DNA of 40,567 nt from an uncultured Agrococcus sp. Lineage in GTDB: Bacteria; Actinomycetota; Actinomycetes; Actinomycetales; Microbacteriaceae. Below are positions 8,037 through 14,098 of the stretch, piece after piece. Below the pieces are notes generated by a model, which saw only the letters and a list, made by a program, of their open reading frames with translations, had not been told where the DNA came from and searched no databases. How positions within the stretch are numbered: the stretch's first letter is position 1; the number at the start of each line of letters is the position of its first letter. The stretch is from positions 1 through 40,567 of the forward strand of contig NZ_CAMEFJ010000014.1 of assembly GCF_945915485.1 (NCBI RefSeq), written 5' to 3'. The position numbers were made by a program, and so were the translations under genes.

Positions 8037-9500
8037 CTAGTCGTTGTCTTCTGCGTTGGTGGCGTCCCGAGCCGCGTCTGCGGCAGCGGAACCGGATCGG
8101 TGCTGCTGCACCCAGCCCTCCATGTTCCGTTGCGGGGCAACGTTGATGGCGAGCGCTCCTGAGGCGACATCCTTGCGGATAACCGCTCCGGCACCAGTGT
8201 ACGCTCCGTCACGGACCGTCACGGGCGCGATGAACACGGTATTGACACCCGTGTGCACGAAGTCGCCGATGGTCGTCCTGTTCTTCGAGACGCCGTCGTA
8301 GTTGGCAGTGATATTGCCTGCGGCGACATTGACGCCTTCGCCTACTTCTGCGTCGCCCAGGTACGACAGGTGGGGCACCTTCGACCCCTGCCCTATGCGA
8401 GTGTTCTTCGTCTCGACGAACGTGCCGATCTTGCCGCCGGCCTCCACAACGGTGCCCGGTCGCAGGTACGCCCACGGCCCTATCGTGACGCCGTCACCGA
8501 CGACCGCATCCGTCGCATCGGCCCTGCGGACGCTCGTGCCGCTCCCGACGCGCGTGTTCGCAAGCGTCGTGTCCGGCCCGACGACACTCCCCGACGCGAC
8601 GGATGTCGTGCCGCGCAGCTGGGTTCCCGGCAGGATCGTGACGTCGGCGTCGAGCGTCACGTCGATGTCGATCCACGTGGATGCCGGGTCTTGCACCGTC
8701 ACGCCCGCGCGCTGCCAGCGCTCCACGATGCGATTATTGAGCTCACGGCTCGCCTCCGCGAGCTGCACGCGGTCGTTGATGCCCGCGACGAGCCACGCGT
8801 CGTGCGTGGGCATCGCCTCGATGCGCCCTCCCGACTCCTGGATGCCCTGCGCGGCGTCCGTCAGGTACTTCTCGCCCTGCGCGTTGTTCGCGCCGATCTG
8901 CTCGAGCGCGATGCGCAGTTCGGTCGCGCCGAACACGTAGATGCCGCCGTTGATCTCGGTGACCTGTCGCTGCTCGATCGATGCGTCTTTGAACTCCACG
9001 ATCGCCTCGAAGGAGCCTCCGCGATTGCGGATGATGCGGCCGAACTCGCCGGGGTTCACGAGGTGCGTCGACAGCACGGTCATGGCGTTGACGGAGCGAT
9101 CGTGCTCGGCGATCAATTCGTGCAGCGTCGCCGCGTCGATCAGCGGCACATCACCGGAGAGCACGACAACCGTGCCGTCGAAGTCCTCCGGCAGCGCCGC
9201 GAGGCCGAGCTCGACGGCACGACCCGTACCGGGCACCTCGTCCTGCTCGGCGATGACGACGCTCTCGGAGAACGAATGAATCGCCTCCACCATCTGATCG
9301 CGCTCGTGCCGCACGACGGCCACGACGTGTTGCGGCTGCAGCTCGTGTGCGGTTCGAAGCACGTGGCCGATCAACGGCAGCCCCGCGATCTCGTGCAGCG
9401 GCTTCGCGATGCGGCTCTTCATCCTCGTGCCGGCTCCCGCCGCCAACACGATGACGGCGAGCCGATTCCCAGGCACTGGCATGCTCTCAGGCGTAGACAT
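8037..9500 (-). CDS. glmU: Bifunctional GlmU: GlcN-1-P acetyltransferase / GlcNAc-1-P uridylyltransferase
   Basis: Makes UDP-GlcNAc for peptidoglycan and other envelope polymers. 487 aa from ATG 9500. The N-terminal nucleotidyltransferase domain (about residues 12-250) has the LAAGAGTRMKS loop, KPLHEIAGLPLIGHVL and VVLSGDVPLIDAATL. The C-terminal left-handed beta-helix (about 260-460) has many hexapeptide turns and the acetyltransferase stretch GPWAYLRPGTVVEAGGKIGTFVETKN, then VPHLSYLGDAEVGEGVNVAAG and NYDGVSKNRTTIGDF. An ATG at 9482 is an alternative start. ATG 9500 has no Shine-Dalgarno sequence but follows TAGCGT by 7 nt, so a leaderless message is likely. The open frame extends further upstream through the tRNA gene, which cannot be coding. 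Confidence 0.96.
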   Translation of the reverse strand: MSTPESMPVPGNRLAVIVLAAGAGTRMKSRIAKPLHEIAGLPLIGHVLRTAHELQPQHVVAVVRHERDQMVEAIHSFSESVVIAEQDEVPGTGRAVELGLAALPEDFDGTVVVLSGDVPLIDAATLHELIAEHDRSVNAMTVLSTHLVNPGEFGRIIRNRGGSFEAIVEFKDASIEQRQVTEINGGIYVFGATELRIALEQIGANNAQGEKYLTDAAQGIQESGGRIEAMPTHDAWLVAGINDRVQLAEASRELNNRIVERWQRAGVTVQDPASTWIDIDVTLDADVTILPGTQLRGTTSVASGSVVGPDTTLANTRVGSGTSVRRADATDAVVGDGVTIGPWAYLRPGTVVEAGGKIGTFVETKNTRIGQGSKVPHLSYLGDAEVGEGVNVAAGNITANYDGVSKNRTTIGDFVHTGVNTVFIAPVTVRDGAYTGAGAVIRKDVASGALAINVAPQRNMEGWVQQHRSGSAAADAARDATNAEDND

Positions 9501-9507
9501 GGCAATA

Positions 9508-9513
9508 ACGCTA
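9508..9513 (-). promoter_or_regulatory. Predicted -10 box of glmU (leaderless start)
   Basis: TAGCGT on the minus strand lies 7 nt upstream of the glmU ATG, so transcription would begin at or beside the start codon. No clear -35 and no ribosome site are seen. Confidence 0.35.
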
Positions 9514-9611
9514 CCCAATTTTGCGCCGGGCTCTGACCGGGGTGTCATTTCGGGTGCCGACGCGCACATCAACATCGCGCTAGACTGCCTTGGCGGCATT
9601 TCGTGCCGCGG

Positions 9612-9683
9612 TCCGCCTTGGTGTAATGGCAGCACGACAGCCTTTGGAGCTGTTAGGTCTGGGTTCGAATCCCGGGGGCGGAG
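9612..9683 (+). tRNA. tRNA-Gln (anticodon TTG)
   Basis: 72-nt cloverleaf. Acceptor arms TCCGCCT / GGGCGGA pair fully (one G-T). The anticodon stem ACAGC/GCTGT encloses the loop CTTTGGA, giving anticodon TTG (Gln, reads CAA and CAG by wobble). The T arm is CTGGG-TTCGAAT-CCCGG. The discriminator is G and the 3' CCA is not encoded (GCA follows). A possible -10 box TAGACT lies at 9581-9586. No terminator is seen between it and the MarR gene 17 bp downstream. Confidence 0.96.
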
Positions 9684-9700
9684 CAACGAGGAGGCCACGA

Positions 9701-10198
9701 GTGAGATTCGACGAAGTCGACGCAATCATCAGCCAGTGGGAGCTCGTGCGCCCGGAAGCCGATGTCTCTCCCCTCGCGGTCTTGAGCCGCATCACCAGGC
9801 TTTCGAAGCGCCTCGGGAAGGCGCGGGCCGCGGCGTTCGCGAGCGCAACGCTCGAGCCGTGGGAGTGGGATGTCCTGGCAGCGCTGCGACGTGCCCGCCA
9901 GCCTCTCAGCCCCAAGCAGCTGCTGGAGGCCACGATGGTTACAAGCGGCACCATGACGAATCGGCTCTCCGGGCTCGCGGAACGCGGCCTGATCGACCGA
10001 GTTGCGCACGAGTCCGACCGCCGATCTTCGCTCGTTGCGATAACAGACGCCGGCATCGATCTCGTGGACACCGCTCTGGATGCGCTGCTGGAGGCCGAGC
10101 GCCGCATCCTGTCGTCCCTCACGGACGACGAACGCGATGATCTCGCCTCGCTGCTGCGCACGCTCGGTGGCGGATTCGCCGACCGCCAGACCGACTGA
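9701..10198 (+). CDS. MarR-family transcriptional regulator
   Basis: 165 aa from GTG 9701, with GAGGAGG a short distance upstream; the longer open frame would run through the tRNA and is rejected. Winged-helix order is normal: an N-terminal helix (VLSRITRLSKRLGKAR), then LEPWEWDVLAALRRA, the recognition region LSPKQLLEATMVTSGTMTNRLSGL, the wing with ERGLIDRVAHESDRRSSLVAITDAG (the DRR motif of MarR proteins), and a C-terminal dimerisation helix. MarR proteins act as dimers, often on their own promoter and on efflux or stress genes. No target can be named: neighbours are a tRNA gene and convergent manB. It may be co-transcribed with the tRNA. Confidence 0.9.
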   Translation: MRFDEVDAIISQWELVRPEADVSPLAVLSRITRLSKRLGKARAAAFASATLEPWEWDVLAALRRARQPLSPKQLLEATMVTSGTMTNRLSGLAERGLIDRVAHESDRRSSLVAITDAGIDLVDTALDALLEAERRILSSLTDDERDDLASLLRTLGGGFADRQTD

Positions 10199-10269
10199 CG
10201 CCGCCCTCGAGCCCATTCCGGCGTCCCGCCGCGCATCACTCGCAACACCCCTCGCCCCAGCTCTTTTGC

Positions 10270-10339
10270 CAACTTCTCGGTCGCTGGGCGGCGACACGCC
10301 GTGATAGCGCCGCCTTATCGCCCAACGACCGAGAAGTTG
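10270..10339. repeat. 70-bp hairpin repeat, copy A (diverged)
   Basis: Begins CAACTTCTCGGTCGCTGGGC and ends with the inverted form. The outer 20-bp arms pair with one mismatch (CAACTTCTCGGTCG then C or T then TGGGC). Exactly 70 bp, as are copies at 37922-37991 and 39047-39116; the left arm is nearly the same in all three and the centre differs. It lies between convergent marR and manB. There is no T-tract, so it is not a classic intrinsic terminator. Confidence 0.85.
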
Positions 10340-10370
10340 ACGGCAACATAAGGGCTATTAGAGGGTGCGT

Positions 10371-11762
10371 TCAGCCCCTGATCAACTCGAGCGCGCGATC
10401 GCGAACGCGCTCCATGTCAACGCGATTCTCGGCCTCGACGTTGAGCCTGAGCAGGGGTTCGGTGTTGGACGCCCGCACCGAGAGCCACCACTGCCCCGCG
10501 TACTCGCCGATGAAGACGCCGTCGAGGTCATCCACGTCGCCGAACCGGCCGAACTCGTCGATGATGCGCCGCTGCGCCGCCACGACATCGTCGACGCGGG
10601 AGTTGATCTCCCCGGATGCCGAGTACGGCGAGTACTTGCCCGCCAGATCGCTCATCGTGCGATCGCCGTCGCCCAGCTCGGCGAGGACGTGCATCGCCGC
10701 GAGCATCCCGTTGTCCGCTCCCCAGAAGTCGCGGAAGTAGTAGTGCGCAGAGTGCTCTCCGCCGAAGACGGCGCCCGTTGCGTGCATGGCGTCCTTGATG
10801 AGCGAATGCCCGACGCGCGTGCGCAGCGGCGTCGCGCCCGCCGCTTCGATCGTCTCGGGCACGATGCGGGACGTGATCAGGTTGTGGATGACCTTGATGT
10901 CCTCTTCACCCTCAGCGCGTACGCGCTCGATCTCGCGCAGCGCAACCATGGCTGACACAGCGGAGGGCGAGACGGCATCGCCGCGCTCGTCGATGACGAA
11001 GCAGCGGTCGGCATCACCGTCGAAGGCGAGGCCGATGTCGGCGCCGTGTTCGACGACGGCGCGCTGCAGGTCCACGAGGTTCCGCGGGTCGAGCGGATTC
11101 GCTTCGTGGTTCGGGAAAGTGCCGTCGAGTTCGAAGAACACGGGCACGATCTCCAGCGGCAGCGCGGCCAGCCCCGCCTCCTCCCCCAGCACGGCGGGCA
11201 CCGTCATACCGCCCATCCCGTTCGCGGCATCCACAACGACCTTCAGGGGCCGGATACCGGAGAGATCGACGAGAGAGCGCAGGTGGGCGGCATAATCGGC
11301 GAGCACATCGCGACGCTCGATGCGGCCCGACCGTTCCGCGGCCGGAATGCACCCCGCATCCAAGTACTCTTGCGCCCTGTCGCGCACGTTCGCGAGCCCG
11401 GTTTCCAGGCTCACACCCTGGGCGCCTCGACGGGAGAGCTTCATGCCGTTGTACTCGGCAGGGTTGTGACTTGCCGTGAACATGATGGCGGGCGCATCGA
11501 GCTGCCCGGAGGCGAAGTACGATTCGTCGGTCGAGCACAGCCCGATCATCACGACGTCCGCTCCCGCGCCGGATGCCCCCTCGGCGGCCGCGTCGGCGAA
11601 CGCCGGCGACGACGCACGCATGTCGTGACCGATGATGAGCGGCCGTTCGGTTCCGACCTCCTCGACGAACGCGGCAGCGAGCGCGGCAACGACTTCCTCC
11701 GTGAACTGCTGATCCACGAGCCCGCGCACGTCGTAGGCTTTCACGATCTCGTTCAGGTTCAT
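10371..11762 (-). CDS. manB: Phosphomannomutase/phosphoglucomutase
   Basis: Interconverts mannose-6-phosphate and mannose-1-phosphate (possibly also glucose phosphates), feeding GDP-mannose and so envelope mannosylation. 463 aa, normal for the alpha-D-phosphohexomutase family. The phosphoserine loop is FTASHNPAEYNGMK with Ser98; the metal-binding loop is FDGDADRCF; the sugar-binding loop is GGEHSAHYYF; the phosphate-binding loop near the C-terminus is VRASNTEPLLRLN. The ATG at 11762 is preceded by AAGGGGAG at a good distance. It follows the DUF3499 gene by 13 bp. The layout with DUF3499, whiB and manA mirrors the mycobacterial whiB2-manB-manA region, which supports the mannose role. Confidence 0.95.
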   Translation of the reverse strand: MNLNEIVKAYDVRGLVDQQFTEEVVAALAAAFVEEVGTERPLIIGHDMRASSPAFADAAAEGASGAGADVVMIGLCSTDESYFASGQLDAPAIMFTASHNPAEYNGMKLSRRGAQGVSLETGLANVRDRAQEYLDAGCIPAAERSGRIERRDVLADYAAHLRSLVDLSGIRPLKVVVDAANGMGGMTVPAVLGEEAGLAALPLEIVPVFFELDGTFPNHEANPLDPRNLVDLQRAVVEHGADIGLAFDGDADRCFVIDERGDAVSPSAVSAMVALREIERVRAEGEEDIKVIHNLITSRIVPETIEAAGATPLRTRVGHSLIKDAMHATGAVFGGEHSAHYYFRDFWGADNGMLAAMHVLAELGDGDRTMSDLAGKYSPYSASGEINSRVDDVVAAQRRIIDEFGRFGDVDDLDGVFIGEYAGQWWLSVRASNTEPLLRLNVEAENRVDMERVRDRALELIRG

Positions 11763-11775
11763 GAGACTCCCCTTG

Positions 11776-12000
11776 TCATCGACCGGTATCGGGCGCGCTG
11801 CGTGAGGAAGCGCTGCGAACGATCTGCCACCCCTTGGGAGCGGTCGTCTTCGACGCGTGATCGCTGCAGAGGTCGTAGCTGCCCTGCGCGGGTGCCCCGA
11901 GCAGCGGCCCGATTGCGATGACTCGCTCGCCGTAGTCGTAGTTCAGCGTAAAGTCGGCGTAGTTGCGACACGTCGGCTTGACGCAAAATCGATCTCCCAC
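11776..12000 (-). CDS. DUF3499 family protein
   Basis: Small 74-aa protein of unknown function, conserved in Actinobacteria next to manB. It starts at GTG 12000 (MGDRFCVKPTCRNYADFTLN). Four Cys/His positions are visible: Cys6 and Cys11 in CVKPTC, then Cys45 and His48 in LCSDH, followed by TAPKGWQIV. This looks like a small zinc-ribbon-like fold, which is inference. The open frame extends far upstream but that part is antisense to the next gene and carries no family similarity. AAGG lies 9-10 nt before the GTG. It is translated just ahead of manB. Confidence 0.88.
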   Translation of the reverse strand: MGDRFCVKPTCRNYADFTLNYDYGERVIAIGPLLGAPAQGSYDLCSDHASKTTAPKGWQIVRSASSRSAPDTGR

Positions 12001-12042
12001 AGCAATAGACCTTACTCGGCCGGGGAGCGCATCGCTAAGCTG

Positions 12043-12462
12043 ATGCCCGTGAGACGGCCACGAGACAGGCATCAGCGCAGGGAACCGAGGTCTGCGATAA
12101 CGGGCCCGTTCCTGCCGTTGACGACGACGCGCGAGCTCCGGTTCGTGGATGCCGTCACGGATGCCGCGGGCTACGTGCGAGAGCTCTGGCGGGAAGAGCT
12201 GCAGGGGGTCTCCTTCAAGTGCGCTGACCTGCCCGAGCAGTCGAACGTCGACGAAGACGGCAGGGTGCCGCTGTGGACCGTCGACCGTGCGGCCCGCGAA
12301 ATCGTCGTGTATCGCTTGGTCTACCAGCGGTTTCTCGCGCCCGGTCTCGAAGACGAATGGCAGGAGCGGTTCGCTGCCGAGGGAGCCGTCTTCCGTGCCA
12401 CCGCCGAATATCTCGGCAAGGACCCGTGGGAGGTCGCTCCCGACCGTTTCCGGCACGGCTGA
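12043..12462 (+). CDS. Metallopeptidase-family (DUF1025-like) protein without the zinc motif
   Basis: 139 aa, the only plus-strand gene within the mannose/whiB block, divergent from DUF3499. The layout follows the actinobacterial zincin-like family placed next to DUF3499: a basic start (RRPRDRHQRREPR), then FVDAVTDAAGYV, a hydrophobic IVVYRLVYQRFL strand, and a C-terminal FRATAEYLGKDPWEVAPDRF that matches the usual region around HEIGHHFG. Here no HExxH is present, so zinc-dependent proteolysis is unlikely. Start ATG 12043; GTG 12049 is possible. It ends one base before the convergent DUF5719 stop. The family link rests on pattern and synteny, not on a search. Confidence 0.72.
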   Translation: MPVRRPRDRHQRREPRSAITGPFLPLTTTRELRFVDAVTDAAGYVRELWREELQGVSFKCADLPEQSNVDEDGRVPLWTVDRAAREIVVYRLVYQRFLAPGLEDEWQERFAAEGAVFRATAEYLGKDPWEVAPDRFRHG

Positions 12463-12463
12463 G

Positions 12464-14098
12464 CTAATACTCGACGTGCAGCGCTCCCGCGGCGGTCGGT
12501 GACGGTTGTACCGGGAACCCGGCCGCCCGCCCGTCCGGTTCGTACGTGACCGAAGCGCGCAGCCCATCCCCCGAGAGCAGCACTTCGCCACCCGGCGGCG
12601 TCAGGCTGACGACCTGCCCCGGCGCAAGCACTCGCTCCTCTTCTCCGATCGTGAACGTCTGCTCCTCATCGCTCGAATTCATGACGTGCAGTCGCAGCCC
12701 TTCGTCATCCAGCGGCAGCTCGAACCGCACTTCGCCGTCGATCGTCCGCGAGGGCGCCATCCACGCGAAATCCTCTTCGGAGGCCCCTTCCGTCGGCGTG
12801 AACCGCACACCGGCGGCAACGGGCACTTCGCTCTCGACCGTGATCGCGTACACGCCTTCCCCGAGCTCCTCGAGCGGCAGTTCCGTCACGCGACCGTCCG
12901 TCAGGTTGAGCGTTGTCGTGATCGGATCACCGTCATCCGAGGCGAACGTCACCTCCGCCTCCGTGTTGTCGCCGTCCGGCAGCAACCGCAGAACCGGGCC
13001 CGCGTCGACGTGCTGCTCGTCGTCGAGATGCGTGTGCCCTGCTGCAATGGGGATGCCCAGGAACGTCTGTTCACCGCTGACGGCGACGGTCGCACCGGTC
13101 GTGTCGATACCGCCGGGGTCGAGCGTGCGGATCGTCGTCTGCTGCAGGAAGGCAGCGACCGGGCCGCCCTCGCTCGTGACCCGAACGGCCGGCGCCGCAT
13201 TGCCGACGGAAATCGAAGCGAGATCGACGACCTCCGCGGTGCCCGGGTCGATCACGACTCCGGAGTTCGCGGCTGCGCTCACGGGGCCCTCGGCGCCGAA
13301 GATGTCGAGCGTGACGCGCGCCTGCTGCTCACCGGGGTTCGCGAGCACGATCGATGTCTGGCGCCCCGTGGCGGTCGAACCGCCGACGAGCCACTGGCTC
13401 CACGTCGGCGATGAGCACGCCTCCGCGCCGATGCCCTGGATCTCGCTCGAGCCGACGTCCGACACGGAGACTCCCGCGATCGTCTCGCTCGTCGATGGCG
13501 CCGACACGACCGTCAGCTCCGCATCCTCAACGCCCTCAAGCGGAATCTGCTCGATCGCGGCGTCTTCGAACTCGGGGATAGCCGCCTCGCCATCGCCGAC
13601 GAGGGAGCGAGCCTCCGCATCCCCCGGAACACCGACACGCACCTGCTGCGGCGGGCACACGAGCTGCTGTGTTCCCGACTGCGGTGCAAGCCGTTCGGTC
13701 TCACGCAGTTCTATGTGCGACGGCGCCGTCTCGCCGAAGGCCCACACGGACCCGAACCCCAGCGCGACGGTTGCCGCGATGGCGGCGACGCCGACGAGCG
13801 ATCGGCTGCTCCACAGCGCGATGGTTTTCGAGCGATTCGCGCGCTGTTCGCGTTCGGCCTCCTCGTTCCACTTCGCCTCGCTGTCCGTCGCGGTGACGTC
13901 GTCGGCGTGCTCGGTGTCCATGGCGAGGGCAACGGGGTCGGGATCCGCCCCCTCCTCCCGCTGCTCCTGCGAGTCGCGTGCCGGCGAGCGGCCCTGTTCG
14001 AGATCGCCCTCCGTGACGACCGAGGCGCCAGCATCATCCCAGCTGTCGTGCTCGGGTCGCTCGTGGTCGTCAGGCTGTTCGTGGCGTTCGTCGGTCAT
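12464..14098 (-). CDS. DUF5719 family membrane-anchored secreted protein
   Basis: 544 aa of unknown function. Residues 1-95 are acidic and hydrophilic (cytoplasmic, probably disordered). One TM segment lies at about 99-121 (SLVGVAAIAATVALGFGSVW), followed by a long extracytoplasmic part rich in beta-strand patterns, such as SQWLVGGSTATGRQTSIVLA and NPGEQQARVTLDIFG, with repeated immunoglobulin-like units typical of DUF5719. The stop of the large glycosyltransferase gene upstream overlaps this start by 4 bp (ATGA), so the two are coupled. The family usually sits beside such a glycosyltransferase and whiB in Actinobacteria. A role as extracellular partner of the membrane glycosyltransferase is inference. 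Confidence 0.82.
   Translation of the reverse strand: MTDERHEQPDDHERPEHDSWDDAGASVVTEGDLEQGRSPARDSQEQREEGADPDPVALAMDTEHADDVTATDSEAKWNEEAEREQRANRSKTIALWSSRSLVGVAAIAATVALGFGSVWAFGETAPSHIELRETERLAPQSGTQQLVCPPQQVRVGVPGDAEARSLVGDGEAAIPEFEDAAIEQIPLEGVEDAELTVVSAPSTSETIAGVSVSDVGSSEIQGIGAEACSSPTWSQWLVGGSTATGRQTSIVLANPGEQQARVTLDIFGAEGPVSAAANSGVVIDPGTAEVVDLASISVGNAAPAVRVTSEGGPVAAFLQQTTIRTLDPGGIDTTGATVAVSGEQTFLGIPIAAGHTHLDDEQHVDAGPVLRLLPDGDNTEAEVTFASDDGDPITTTLNLTDGRVTELPLEELGEGVYAITVESEVPVAAGVRFTPTEGASEEDFAWMAPSRTIDGEVRFELPLDDEGLRLHVMNSSDEEQTFTIGEEERVLAPGQVVSLTPPGGEVLLSGDGLRASVTYEPDGRAAGFPVQPSPTAAGALHVEY

Noticed and set aside
9612-9700. tRNA-Gln as an integration site for a mobile element
   Set aside because: No partial copy of the tRNA 3' end is seen elsewhere in the window and no integrase is present.
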